A DNA stretch of 64,000 bases from Rhytidiadelphus loreus (GCA_947034895.1 OX344761.1:89851447-89915446), one strand, 5' to 3'; numbered from the stretch's first letter, positions 52,088 through 64,000 are shown. A program made the numbers and translations. Notes: generated by a model not told the origin, from the letters alone.

Positions 52088-53232
52088 GTTTCATCTGCTT
52101 GGGAACCCCGGCCTATGCTAGATACATGAAAACTTGACGAGACCTTGTCGGATGCATGCATAGCACAGTAAATTTTGAATCTGTACTGATTTACTCGTGT
52201 TCAGTTTCTGGAGCCTATCTGATTGCGATCAACAAAAAGACGGACAACTTACAACGCATACTTTGATTGGGATTGTTTTTTTAAATTCCCAGCAGGCAAT
52301 CTTTTCTCTTTTGCATTCTTTTTGTTGGCCAGATCACAATGGAAGAGGACGGACGGACGGACAGCAGACATTCTGTCATTGTGTACGGTATGAGCATTGC
52401 AAATTGCCTATAACTCTATAAGAGTTTAAGGTACATGAACCCTTTGTGGGCAGGATCATGGCGTAAACCCTCGTGAAATGATTGAAAATGTTTTCGGACG
52501 TTTCTGAAATGTTTTGGGGTCACATATAGACCAAATGTCCAAACAAATAAAATTGAAATTATTGTTTCTCCAGCAAAGTATGAATTCATTATGAATTTTT
52601 GAAGTGTGTTGTAAAAAACTAGAAGAGTCACTGGACCCTTTCTTCCTCTCCAAAACAGACACAAAGAACATTCATCATGGTTTTGTTGCTCACCTAAAAT
52701 GGTTACAAAACTTTCCTGAAAGGGCACCAAAATCAAGTTTCTAAAGTAGTCACTTTGTGTGATGGTTTTCTTTCAAAAACTAAGGTAGAAGTTCATATTG
52801 TCGACACTAACTTGCTCCATTACTATTATTCAAAATTAACTTTGATTGGTCTTACTATGCATCCCATTGTAGCTCAAACGTCAGTTATTCAAGAATGATG
52901 GCTTTCTTAGATTGAATGACTATAATGGGCTCATGCCTCATGGTTTGGAAGTTGGAATGGAAAATATGTTTTGGGTGAGCCTTTTATTGAAGTTGTCTTA
53001 AGTGTTTATGGGAGCATACAAAGGAGGAATCTTAGGGGGCGCATTACACTAAAAGCCAACCCAAAGAAATGAAAAAACATTAAACATTAAAGGTCCTTAT
53101 GCCAATTGGATTAAGTTGTGAATACCAATAGAATCACAACAATAATATTGCTATGAAATAAAATGACTTATATTAATAAAAAAATTGTTCATAACAATTT
53201 TACATTGTCAAAATTCATTATTTAAAAGATAG
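52088..53232. other. Gene-free stretch
   Basis: No gene is supported. A short (GGAC)n run is at 52351-52362. Minus-strand ORFs at 52416-52736 show no known motif. The last four bases, ATAG, are the target duplication of element C. Confidence 0.4.
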
Positions 53233-53931
53233 GGGTGATTGCAAGAAAGATTGAATGATTTTGGTAGCATTCTTCCAAAACTATGATTTTTTGCACTCAG
53301 TACTATAAGTACTACAATACTACAAAACGGAGCAATCTCAGCCATTGATCTAAAAAATCAATGGCCAATAGTACTTTTGACTACTTATAAGTACAGAAAC
53401 AATACTATTTGAAAAAATGATAGTTTGTCACAAAAAGTAGATAAAATTAAGTATAAATTAATAATAATTAGAATATCATGAATAATAAAAACTAAAAATT
53501 GGTCATTTGTAAAGACTTGATAGTGATTACATTTCACCAAAAACTAAAAGTTCAAACCATCAAGGGACCCCAATTTGCATGCATGTCGAGGACAAAGAAT
53601 TATGTTTTTTTGAATGCCTTTTGCTAGGCACATGCTCATCTAGTGTGGGAATAGCCTACATAAAATTCAAGTGAACATCATCATTTTTGGATGCTCCACA
53701 GTACTAAGAAACCCTAAACCACAAAGTGTGACAAATTAGCTAAATTGATATTTAATTATAAAATAATTTTTCAAAATTTATAAAAATAACGAATCTTTTG
53801 ATTTTTTTAGTTAGCCATATTCAATAAAAATTTCAAGTCCATCCGCTTCATATTCTGAAAGTTATGACTGATGACAATTCCGTCACTTCAATTGTGATGC
53901 GAAATAGGACCGGTCTTTCTTGCAATCACCC
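53233..53931 (+). mobile_element. Element C: plain 699-bp copy of the GGGTGATTGC family
   Basis: Left end GGGTGATTGCAAGAAAGATT, right end (reverse complement) GGGTGATTGCAAGAAAGACC, flanked by ATAG on both sides (53229-53232, 53932-53935). It has no nested insertion and so serves as the reference for A and B. Inside are an AGTACT-rich block (53300-53335), a small inverted repeat (CAGCCATTGATCTAAAAAAT with AATGGC following), and A/T-rich sequence. No ORF above 60 codons is seen, so it is non-autonomous. Confidence 0.9.
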
Positions 53932-53935
53932 ATAG

Positions 53936-55112
53936 AATAATATATCAAGGCCTATTAGTCTAAAACCCCTTGCTCTTTGTAAACTTTTAGACTCAAACTA
54001 TCCAATATTGAAAAGTTTAATTGCAATAGATGGTGTCACTTTTACAAATAGCAAGCTTCTAATATGTGGAGGGTTTTAAATTGAACTACTACTAGTAGAA
54101 TATCTATTTGTTGTTTTTTCTTCTCCAACTATTCTACATTTTTTTGCTTGATTTAGTAGTAAGGTAGCCGACCCATACCAATAGACTATTGTAATCCCAA
54201 CCATAGACTATTGTAGTTTGCAGAGTTCGAGGAGCAATTTAGGCACATTATGATTGGCTACAAGGCTATGAACATTGCAATCAGCCTATATCACCATTGT
54301 AGGTTGAAGAGAATCTTTCACTAAAAAAATTCATAGTAATTACGTTTTGTGTAATAAAATTTTGGAAAAATATGCAATCCTTCCAAATTCTATTTTTGTA
54401 CATGAGAAAAATTTGGCACTTAGAAAACTTGTGCTCCAAATATGCATAATTGCTTAAGTGATCAGGTATGGGTTGGCTCCTATACCTGAACTTGGTGTAA
54501 ACCAAGAGGGGTACCCAAAAGTACAAAGATTGCTATTGGGTATTGTTTTGAAGGCAACGGATCCACTATAGCAATTGTGGGTCTTTGGCATGTACAGTAA
54601 GGAGACTTAGGTTTGTCTTCCATGTGGAGACGGGGCGGGTACTGATGATCAGTGGAATGAAAGTTCATTTTTTCTAGAGTCCCAGCACACCGATACCGAT
54701 GATGATCAGTGGGCTTCACGGGCCCCGACTTGGAAGCTGGACCTCAAGAGAGTTCTTATTTAATGTAAGAAAATCAACTACAGTAATGAAAGCAAGGGAA
54801 TCTTCCAGTAACCCCAATCTGACATCCCTCTCTCATGAGAACAGTCAGCAGGGACACACTCTCTCCTCTTCAGTCTCTCACTCTTCCTGCATTTGAGTGC
54901 AGTCCATAACTTTTATTTTTATTTTTTTCATTTTCAAAATTTTTCATTTTGGGCGCAAATACAGCCAGAGAACAAAATTCCCCACAGGGCAGGGCAGACC
55001 TGACTGAAGGATTTCAGTTAGTAAAGGACACACAAGACCCAACTGAACTTATTATTACTGCGCCCTGCCGTGAAACTGGCAAGGCTAGGATGGGCTGGGG
55101 TCCAGGGTCCCT
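53936..55112. other. Gene-free stretch
   Basis: Short ORFs only, none recognised. Composition becomes more balanced from about 54480 onwards, with no visible gene. Confidence 0.4.
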
Positions 55113-55140
55113 GGGGTGGTGGGGGTGGGGGTGGGGGTGG
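55113..55140 (+). repeat. G-rich tract with quadruplex potential
   Basis: The plus strand reads GGGGTGGTGGGGGTGGGGGT followed by GGGGGTGG. Four or more runs of at least four G are separated by single T or TGGT, which fits the pattern of an intramolecular G-quadruplex. A second, shorter G-rich tract is at 56573-56588. Confidence 0.7.
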
Positions 55141-55644
55141 CATCAATTGAAGGTGATCAAATTTCGATCAATTGCGTTGATGCTGTGCAGGGAGGCCATG
55201 CAGCTAGTGGCAGTAACTTAAAAACTTGAATTCCTTTCAAGATAAGCTTAATCAGAAGAAGGCCAAGGCTAAGTTCGCTTAACTTAAGCTTAAGCTTAGG
55301 GTAGCATCATGGGCTGGCTCGTGTGCGTGATTTGGTTGCCAGAGCCCCCACCGGCTGAGCTGGTACCCCAAATCAGATCGCGGACCCCCAAAAACACCCT
55401 CCACACACACCCCATCTTACAAATTATTACAGACAAATGCATGCTATGCTTGCCTTACGCATCTGTGCATCTGTCTGTGCGTCTGTGCATGAGTCGGGTC
55501 TGTCTGTCTGTCTGTCGCTCCCCATGGACATGAGCAAGCTCAGCCGTTTGTTTCTTCAGAGCTAGTTTTTCGCCTTGAAACACGCAGCTTCTTAGGGCGT
55601 AGGGTTTTAGCACAGGGCTTAGCTTAAGGCTTAGCCTTCTGCTT

Positions 55645-57010
55645 TGTCTCACATTTGGAAACTCTGATACGTCTCATGATCACCCTTGTGACCCTCAGGT
55701 GCAGACACCCACACTTGAGAGCCCTTGCCGTCCGGCCGGAGGGCCGGACACCCGGACACCACCCGGACGGGTTCCTAGAGGAGGTGCTACCCCTGCTTCA
55801 GTTCCCGGCTCCAGGTTTCATTTTACGTGCATGCTCTGACAGTAAGAGAGAGAATTTTTTTTTTGGATCAATCTGCCTTGTTTGGGATTTTCAAAGGCTG
55901 TGTGAGAGTGTGTGTGCACTGGCAACTGGGATTTGAGATTGAGCTTCTGTTTTTTTGTTTTTTTTGGTGAAGTCTTGTGTGATTTGGGGCATCATCATGT
56001 TGCCTATGTAAGTTAACTGCGCATGGGGTGGCATGGGCACCCCCGAATGCACCACTGACAACTTAACCGCCGGCTTGACTCTGTGTACATCTCCAAAATC
56101 TATTACGTACCTAGCTATGTGTACCTATGTGGAAGAAAACCATTTTTAGAACTGAACTTAGGTTGGTTGTCTGTGTGTTTTTGTTTGTGACCCTGGACAG
56201 GCCACTTGTGGCTGGCCGGTATTCTGTTTCATTATTTTGTTTATAAATAAATATAAATAAAAGCTTTGTTTCTGTCATACATTTTGTGTACAGTATCCCC
56301 ATGTCGATTTCTTTGCTGCGTTGGAGCCTCCTTTCACTTGCCAATGAGGAAATATCGTTTGTTTGTTTGTTTGGTCAAAGTCTTGTGTGTGATTTGGGGT
56401 ATCAGGGTGCCCCTGTAACTTGACCTCCAGACAGGCACCTATGTCTCATATTTGGAAACTCTGATATACGTCTCATGACTAGCTGGACACTTCCCTACAG
56501 AGCCCACCCCCTGGGGGTGCAGTTGTTTGGGTGCAGTGCAGACACCACACTTGGGGAGCCCCTTCCTATGCAGGGGGGTGGGGGTGGGTTTTACAGGTTT
56601 TGTTTTACTTCCAATATATATTTGCATGATGCTCTGACAGCAGCCGGAAAGAAGAAGAAAAAAATTCAATTTACCCATCTCTCGCGTGTTTCAAGGGGCA
56701 TGCATTGGCTAAACAGGATTTGAAATTGAGCTTTATTTTAAAACAGTACGTTACTGTATGGGGACGGGGATTTCCAGCTATGCATTTGCCCACACAGCTT
56801 GGCCTCCAGCTATGTCTCACATTTGGAAACTCTGGTTACCTCCATGACTGGACGATTTGTACCGCCGGCGGGGGCAGAGAACACACTTGGGAGCCGCCAT
56901 GTCTCCACTATACGGATTATCTTAGCCCCAGCCAGGGCTCCATTTTTTTGTTTTCTTGTTCGTTGATCTGTACGCAGCACCCTGAAATGCAGGTGGCCAA
57001 GGTCAGAACT
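55645..57010 (+). repeat. Three related blocks starting TGTCTCA(C/T)ATTTGGAAACTC
   Basis: Blocks begin at 55645, 56442 and 56813. Each continues with GGAAACTCTG, a variable part with ACACTTG(G)GGAGCC or similar, and (in the first two) a GCTCTGACAG(T/C)A...GA(A/G)A purine run and AGGATTTGAAATTGAGCTT or similar. This suggests a segment duplicated more than once, with different losses: the first block is about 790 bp long, the second about 370, the third about 200. Short ORFs here change frame between copies, so no protein is conserved. Confidence 0.6.
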
Positions 57011-57049
57011 CAGAACAACCATTAGGGTGGGCAAAGCTGCTCGTAATCC

Positions 57050-57522
57050 AAGCAATGAGACAAAATTGGCTCAACCGATTATCTTGCCGGGGTGGGCAAG
57101 TGGAAAAAGGACGAGTTCTTATTTCAACCGAATTGGTGGACAACCCCATTGGTGGAGGTTAGTCAATCTTGACGGAATCTAATACGTGTCGAGTTCTTAT
57201 CGTATCCCTTGTCTACTCATTGGGGTCACATGAAAGTGCAATTAGCATTTCCTCCTATAGCAACCCACCGGGCCAACATGTAAGGTAAGGGCAAAGTACA
57301 ACACGGGGTGCTACAAGAGGAAATGCCAATTGCACTTTCATGTAGCCCCAGTAGGTAGGCAAGGGATACAATAAGAACTTGACATGTATTAGATTCCCTC
57401 AAGATTGACTAGCCTCCATCAATGGGGGTGTCCATTGACATTGGTTGAAAATTGAGCTCCTCCTTTTTTCCGTTGAACACCCGGGCAAGACAATTGGTTG
57501 AGCCAATTTTGTCTTCTTGCTT
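57050..57522. mobile_element. Foldback element, 473 bp with arms of about 200 bp
   Basis: Left end AAGCAATGAGACAAAATTGG and right end (reverse complement) AAGCAAGAAGACAAAATTGG. The arms match for about 190-200 bp with indels, through GACTAACCTCC, TCTACCTACTGGGG/TCTACTCATTGGGG and CACATGAAAGTGCAATT to GCATTTCCTC. The loop (about 57235-57300) holds CAACCCACCGGGCCAACATG. No target duplication could be fixed. There is no ORF of note. Confidence 0.75.
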
Positions 57523-57759
57523 ATATTAGGCACATAGTTGCCTACCAAGTGAGCATGTAAGCCTGCCCTAATTGTCCATAAGGTAAGGGAGTCCATTGTG
57601 GGTAAAATGGGAGAGTGAGCCTATTTGGCATGCAATGGATTCACTTACCTTATTTGAGTGTCCATCCATCACAATTAACTCCCAAACGTCAGGTCTATGA
57701 CCATTGAATTGATCAAAGTTCTTCACTCTACATGTTCCCATTTTGTTATTGTTTATAAG
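57523..57759. other. Short spacer, no gene
   Basis: Nothing recognisable between the foldback element and repeat H copy 2. Confidence 0.35.
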
Positions 57760-58210
57760 AACAAAAATATTTGTATTTATTTTTCAAAAATGAAATCATA
57801 TGTCTTCTTGGAGTTACAAAAAATTTAGATTTGTAAGTAGAAATGTAAAATTCCTGTGATTTTTTGAAGAAAAAGACAAAAAAAACTTAGATTTACAAAA
57901 AGTACAATTGTGATGAACTATTAGATAGTCCCATGATGCTCTAGAGCCTCCTAGCTTTATAGCATTATCTAGTCCAATACATCATTACTTTCGAAAAGAA
58001 AAACATGGGACATGGCCAGCATGTGAACAATTTCTTAACATTCTAATGTTGCAATTTGACTTTGCTTACATTTGTGTAAGCAAAAAGAGTTTCTACCCAT
58101 TACATTATTTCAAGGGAGTGACATTGACTAATTAGTGTTGAAATTTGTAAAAGGTATTGCCTATCATTAGCAAAATATTATCTTTGCAGTACAATACAAT
58201 TTAATATTTT
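57760..58210 (+). repeat. Dispersed repeat H, copy 2
   Basis: Same blocks as at 34860-35170: TATTTATTTTTCAAAAATGA, ACAAAAAATTTAGATTTG, and near the end TTTAATATTTTATTGAAT. Divergence is clear but the order is kept. It is followed within about 120 bp by repeat G copy 2. Confidence 0.5.
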
Positions 58211-58329
58211 ATTGAATATACCAATGTAATTATATGGAACGTTCTTCATAGCATATCCACTAGGCCCTTGGTAGAAGATTTTTATCATTACAAATTACTT
58301 TTATAAGTTTATTTACCTTGAACCCGCAA

Positions 58330-58900
58330 AGGTCCAAATATTGTTTTGTGGCAACATAGAGATTTTGGGCAGCTCACTACAAACATTTTTTTTGTTTTTT
58401 TCCTTGAAAATTTCACAAAAATGTGCCCGAGGAGTATCTTTAAGGCATAACAATTTTCATAACTTTTGACTACATTGTTAAAAAGTTATTGCATGATATC
58501 TAAATCTTATTGCTCAATGGGCCCAAGAAGTTATGGAAAAAACACTTTTTTAAGAAATAAAAAATTGAAATTGGTATTCTAGACTTATATATATGTGGAA
58601 CGCTTTGAATCATTCTATTTTGATTAATAAGATTAAACTAATAAGGAGTTTTAATTTCCAAGCACTTGTGGAATCTTTGCTCTAAAATAAATTTTGAAGT
58701 CTTTTATTTAACTATATTTTCAATATTTTGAAAAAAAATAAAAATATTGGGCTTAGATATTTTATTACAACATTACAATCATTGGGATTGGCATTTTTCA
58801 ATTCCATAACTAAATTCTTAACAATTTAGTATTTTAAATCATATTCTAGTTCTTTCTATTTACTATTTTTTTCAAGCATGAATATGAAATATTTTTTGTT
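58330..58900 (+). repeat. Dispersed repeat G, copy 2 (without MITE D-b)
   Basis: Matches 25640-26520 apart from the 277-bp MITE D-b and small changes. Shared blocks include CAGCTCACTAC, CATAACTTTTGACTACAT and ATTACAATCATTGGGATTGG/ATTACAACCATTGGGATTGG. At the position of the MITE, this copy reads continuously from 'ttgaatcattctat' to 'tttgattaataag'. Confidence 0.65.
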
Positions 58901-61900
58901 TGAAATTTTTCATATATATTCCCAACTTATTTCTTCAACATATTATGGAGAATAATAAGTTGTATGATCTACACATTTTTGTGTAAAAAGTTTGAAAAAT
59001 GAAATCTAACCATTTGGGAAGAGTTGAAAAAACTTCTTTTTGAAATTCAAGTGATTTGATCTTGCAATTGGTAAGGTTTCTCATTTTGAAATTTTAGGAG
59101 GATGTACTCTAAAAAGATAACTAAAGGATTCTATGGTTAGATTTGTCAATGAATAAATATAGATGAAGATTTTAGTGTTGTTTTGGGTTTTAAGTACTTT
59201 GAAGCACTTTTGGGTCTAAAAACATTGAATACTTGTAGGGGTTCAAGAAGAAAAAACGGATGATAAAGACATCTTGTAAATGTTTGGTGGTCATGTAGTG
59301 AGTAGTTGTGAAAATTTATGTTTTTCCAATGTAAATGAAAATTTGAATAGACAAAATTATATTTAATAAAATCAAAAGTTTAATGTTTACACTAGCAAAC
59401 ATAGTTTATCATAGGTCTTTTCCTAAAACTCTAATCTCATAGAATTAAAGACATAGTAGTGAGATTCTCTAATAAAATAACCATACAAAAGTGTAGAGAG
59501 AATAAAGAGACAATTTTCTTAACAAATCATCTCGAGAGATATGTTGAAAGCACTCAATAATATAGAAGCATGAAATGAAGGATTCAAAGGACCTTGCTAT
59601 GTGTGGATACTAGTTGTAGTTGGAATGTAGTGGAAGGGAGTCGATGGACAATCCAGGTCTATGAGTGAAAAGGAAAGTTAGAGTGTTCTTTAAAGTCGAC
59701 TTTAGTGTTAGATTTGATGAATCATTGATGTGCATACCCAACTTGTCTTCTTTACCCAAAGGCTAGAAACATAAATCTAAAGCTACTCGCATTTAGAATT
59801 GGAAGTTGCAAAAAAACATCATAAAAAATACACTAATATGATAAAATCCCATTTATAGATAACATTTTATTGTGGAAAGTCATTATTCATAGTTGACATA
59901 ACTTGTAGCACAACAAGCCTATAAAATATTTGTGACCATAGGTTAACTAGATTTCTCTAAATAAGATCTTGACAATTTTTTTTTTTTAAAATTGGTGTTT
60001 TGAGAATTTTTTCCTTACTTTAGTTTCATTATTATTTATTATAACCAATTGGTAGATAACTCTACTATTAGTAACTAAGCTTATTATAGAAACCAATGTG
60101 AACCATTTTTAATATAGCTAGTGCTATAGGAAAACAACGTCCTAAAATCTTAACTTTTGAAAAAACACTTAGTGTTTTGGGTGCCTATGCCTTGAATTGT
60201 ACATAGTATAAAGTAAGAACATAGTGAATAGGTTGCGATCTTATTTGTTTTTAAAACACTACTCATTGATAGGTAAAATTATAAAGTTTAATTATACAAC
60301 CTACAATCCTATTAAATATTGGCAGTACATGGATAGTATAACATTGCAATAAGACCTTTGTGTAGGATTTATTATTTATCTTTGGAGACTTCAAGATCTA
60401 AATTGGAAGTTAAATGGACTACATTCTTATGAAGTGATTTTTTAAATCATTGATATGATTGAAACTAGGCTTAGAAAAACAAGACAAGATCAAGATCAAT
60501 GATCATATTGAAAAGCAATTTACAAAATTGAGATACTTGGTTGCAAAATTTGTAGCAATGCCTTTCTAGAAGTCAGAATGTCTTTCTTGTGATCAATGGA
60601 ATTTGAACATTTGAACCTGAAAATAGATTGATTTTCCAAATGCTCCCATCTTATTGTTGGATGAATAAGTGAATAAATGGGATCACTAGCATTCTAAGGG
60701 ATGAAAATGTGACAAGATTTTTTGTTGTTATGAATTTAATAGAACAATTGATAGTTTTATTTTGTTTGAGCGCTTTCAAAATTTTAATATAATAATAAAA
60801 TAAATATTTATTACTAATGAGGAATGTACATTACTTTTCTACTTATTGTCATGCCTATCAACAACCTTAGTCGATGTACATATTGTTGATGTCAAACAGT
60901 GAAATGAATGCATGTATGGCTTCATAATTACCATGCTCTTTACCCTCAACTGTTTAGTACTAACCTTTTTAATAGTAAAAATATTTTTGTTGTTGTGTGC
61001 ATAATGTCTATTCTAATATGATTGATTTTCATGACATTGTCCGGATCATTAATATTATGAGACAAAGGACATTCATAACTACTTTGACCCTAATTAGTGA
61101 CCTAATATATGTGGGTTAATTGCAAGCATGTCTATCATTTCTACTAGTGATTTCTACTAATGTCTTAAATCAATGAATATCAACTGTTAATTATAAATTT
61201 ATACAAGTAAGCCTATAATGAGTGAAAAAATTAACTAAATATTATGCTACAAATAAATGCAAAATGTTTCAAACATGTTTTAAGAAGTCTAGAAACATAA
61301 ATTGTCTATGCATTATTTTACATACAATATTGAATATCAATTTAATGTACATTTGTGTTGGAATGCTAATACTTATAAATGATTCCCTTGATCTAATTCA
61401 TTGTACATTATCATTATGAAGATAAGAAGTAGCAATTTGCAAATAATAAGTTTTGGAGACATTTGACATTTGTAAAACATGATTATTTAATTTGTTACAC
61501 CAAGAAGAGTTGAATGCTCAATTGTAGAAAACCAATAGAACAAAGGACACAATTGCTACTTAATTTATAATAAAAAGTGTGACTTCTTTGTAAATATAAG
61601 GTTGTTCTCTCTATTTCTAAATGAGAATTTGGTCAATGACAATTGTTTATAACCACATATTTGTGTGATAACATCTTTAGTTTATACAATAAACATTCTA
61701 TACATATATATCAACCTAGATAATTAGCCCATAGAAATTGTATTTTTGAAAAGTAGCACATGTCATTTCTTTCTTGCTCGAAACTTCAAGTAAGTAAGAT
61801 GTTACAATAGAACAAATCTTGATCTTGTTTTCATTGAAATGAATCAACTACACATGTTACAATGGATACCTATCAATAGACGGTTTTATGATATACAACC

Positions 61901-62439
61901 ATATCTACATTTGAATACCAACTTTTTAGAAAATGAATTCTTGGAAATACATACATGTGCCTGAATATGGTTTCAAATGCCCACAAAGAAACCAAGATAA
62001 TTGTTGCAACCATGTCCTCATACTATAGCTTGGTGTCTTGTGACATTCTTTCTACTAGTGAATTTACATATCTTCAATTATAAATAGCTTCACCTTCCCC
62101 AATGAAGATCAAAATAGGAAATAATTCTCTTATTTCACTTAACCCATTAATGCTTTTGGAGCCCCCAAGTGGCTTGGTAACGATTTCAGATGTAAAATTG
62201 TAGATGAAGGATTGTGATTTTTCATCCAATTATTTTTTTGAGCTCTTTGAGTGTGTAGCAAATAGTGCTGGAAATTCCCTCATCAAAGTCGTATTGACCT
62301 CTATATAAAAAGTTGGTAAAAGAGTAAATGACAATAGATGCTCTTTAGTGTATTTTGACAACTTGTTTAGCCTTGTTGTTGATCTGAATTTTAGCCAATA
62401 AAAAATAATATTTTTTGAATTTGAGATATACTAATGAAG
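58901..62439. other. A/T-rich gene-free stretch
   Basis: Long A/T-rich run with only short ORFs (the longest about 65 codons) and no motif. I see no exon chain, RNA gene or clear repeat border in it. Confidence 0.4.
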
Positions 62440-62720
62440 CTTACTAAGTGTAATTTCTACTCAAATTTGACAAATTTCTAAAAATTGAATATTTTATTGC
62501 AATTTGAACTTTGGATGGTCTACTAGCATTTTATAATTATAGAATGACACCATGATATTCTACATTATAATATTTAGAAATGGAAAAAAATTTAGTTTTT
62601 TTAAAATATTTGGTACATGAAAAATAAAACTTATTTTTCAAAGATTCACAATAATTTCAAGTTTTCGCCTTATTTTTTTGGAATTTCCAAGCCATGTAGA
62701 AGACATAGAATTATCTGAAA
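62440..62720 (-). repeat. Dispersed repeat H, copy 3 (inverted)
   Basis: The plus strand reads ATTGAATATTTTATTGCAAT then TTGAACTTT and ATAATTATAGAATGA, the reverse complement of blocks in copy 1 at 35100-35165. It continues with 'actaaattttttt'-type sequence in inverse order. Limits are approximate. Confidence 0.45.
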
Positions 62721-62842
62721 AGTAATATAAAATAATTTCCACTAATATTTAGAGAAAAAACTAGAGCATGCAGAGTAAAGAATATCAAAGTTGAGTACCT
62801 ACTCTTAGGATGCATCATTAAAGTGCTAGTGACAATACATTA

Positions 62843-63059
62843 CTCCCTTTGTCCCTAAATGATCTTTTAGTTCTTCCTAATTGTTTTGTCTCAAAATGAT
62901 CTTCCCATTGTTAAAAAAATGATCATTTTTGTTGGCGAAGATTCAATAAATGGATAACAACTCACTTGAAATACTTAAAAATAAGTTGAAATAATGTTAT
63001 TTTCAACCTTAACTCTAAACATTTTGTCCAACCAAAAGATCATTTGGGGACAAAGGGGG
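62843..63059. mobile_element. Stowaway-like MITE, copy 2
   Basis: A 217-bp element: left end CTCCCTTTGTCCCTAAATGA, right end (reverse complement) CCCCCTTTGTCCCCAAATGA, with TA on both sides (62841-62842, 63060-63061). It belongs to a different subfamily from 16990-17219 (CTTTGTCCC instead of CTCCGTCC) but has the same design. The interior is A/T-rich without an ORF. Confidence 0.85.
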
Positions 63060-63061
63060 TA

Positions 63062-64000
63062 ATTTGATATCCCAACCTATGTTCAAGAAGAACAAGCAAC
63101 TAGTTCAAAGTTAGCTAGTAGAATTGGGAAAAGAACAAACCCAATTGCAATTGTAAAACATCAACCAAAAACTAATGAAAAAATCTATAAAATCAATATT
63201 TTGATCAAGAAATAGAGAAAATAACCAAAGTCTCTACTTGAAAAACAATTCAATTTGGGAATTGAAGGAAAATCCATACCTTAGGGTTGTTTTGTTTTGT
63301 TTGTTTGTTACGGTGAGATCTCTGGGACTATGGCGTCCCCTAATTCCATTTTTAGTACCATCGGAAAGCCCTCGACAGGGCTTTGTTTTGTGGTGTTTGG
63401 ACCTATGGTGTGAAAGTTGATTGAGTTTCAAAGTTTTATGAATTAGAAAATTAGAAAACTACTTTTACTTTTACTTTGGATGTAGCAATGACACAAGACA
63501 CACTAGTTTATAGTAAGTAATAGGCTCTGAAATCAAATAGGTTCTAAAATTGCCCATATCTCCAAATGAACACTATGTATATCAGTTGCTTTTTCATAGC
63601 CTTCAGCAGTGTACAAACAATGAACATTTGGGGAGGTGGGCGATTTCAGAGCCTTTTGCCATTTCAACTTCAAAATTTCATAACGAATTCCACAAAGCTC
63701 CAAAAAACATGAAACGACTTGGGTTAGATTCCAATTCCACTTGTCTTTCAAGGAAAATTTACTGAAAATTATTTCAAGAAGCTTCGCCTCCCCAAAGTTC
63801 AGTTTCAGCTCTTGGGTGGGCAATTTCTGCACCTGTTACCTTAAAACTACAAAAAACTTCCCAAATGCTGTCTCAGCATTGTTCATTGTTCAACATAAAG
63901 AGTGAACTCAAGGTAGCAGCAGGGAAACAGGATTCCGTTGAGTAATACTGTAACCGACACATGTGATTTTTCAGTGATTTTTGGGGTGGTTCCTTTCCTT
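63062..64000. other. Right edge, probable LTR remnant, no gene
   Basis: Contains GGAAAGCCCTCGACAGGGCT near 63362 and, at 63712-63835, the partner of the repeat at 27877-28000. The pattern of short conserved motifs in noncoding sequence resembles an LTR, but neither end of one could be defined before the window stops. Confidence 0.35.

Noticed and set aside
55455..55936. ORFs on both strands near 55.5-55.9 kb
   Set aside because: They are not conserved between the three related blocks at 55645, 56442 and 56813, where the frame changes.

Overview
This window is nuclear DNA from a land plant. It carries two intact, intron-containing genes, both on the minus strand, in about 50 kb of A/T-rich sequence built mostly from old transposable elements. 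The two genes are an ABCC (MRP-type) ABC transporter (5519-15314, 15 exons, 1502 residues) and a cytokinin oxidase/dehydrogenase (37423-41874, 5 exons, 563 residues). Both gene families, the plant-type Copia primer-binding sites and the Stowaway-type MITEs point to a plant. The species cannot be fixed from the sequence; a non-seed plant is possible but is only an impression. All exon borders were read by eye from GT..AG sites, reading phase and protein-family continuity, and both models close with every phase matching.

Layout. 1-5000: a decayed Copia retrotransposon on the minus strand (integrase, protease and gag remnants, 815-3195), and an LTR with its primer-binding site (4723-4969). 5519-15314: the ABCC gene. 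15.3-37.4 kb: no gene; MITEs, tandem repeats and nested DNA transposons, including elements A (22148-23557) and B (29181-32787). 37423-41874: the CKX gene. 42-48 kb: microsatellites, an unrecognised coding-like fragment (44515-44790) and a CACTA-type MITE (48050-48202). 48.37-49.84 kb: a broken piggyBac-type transposase. 50-64 kb: tandem repeats, element C (53233-53931), a foldback element (57050-57522), dispersed repeats and a second Stowaway-like MITE (62843-63059).

The most interesting content is the transposon layer. Three elements (A, B, C) share a terminal inverted repeat starting GGGTGATTGCAAGAAAGACC, and each is flanked by a perfect 4-bp target duplication (TAAT, TAAA, ATAG). C is the plain 699-bp form, while A and B each carry a nested second family. 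That second family (copies D-a to D-e) is flanked by TA; its two best-preserved copies carry an internal hairpin made of two TGACGTGGC motifs. In element B the nested copy has grown to 2.9 kb and holds about 15 diverged repeat units, the best of them centred on the palindrome TCTCGGTACCGAGA. The two genes are functionally separate: one is a membrane pump for conjugates or anions, the other degrades cytokinin. Nothing in the sequence suggests they are co-regulated.
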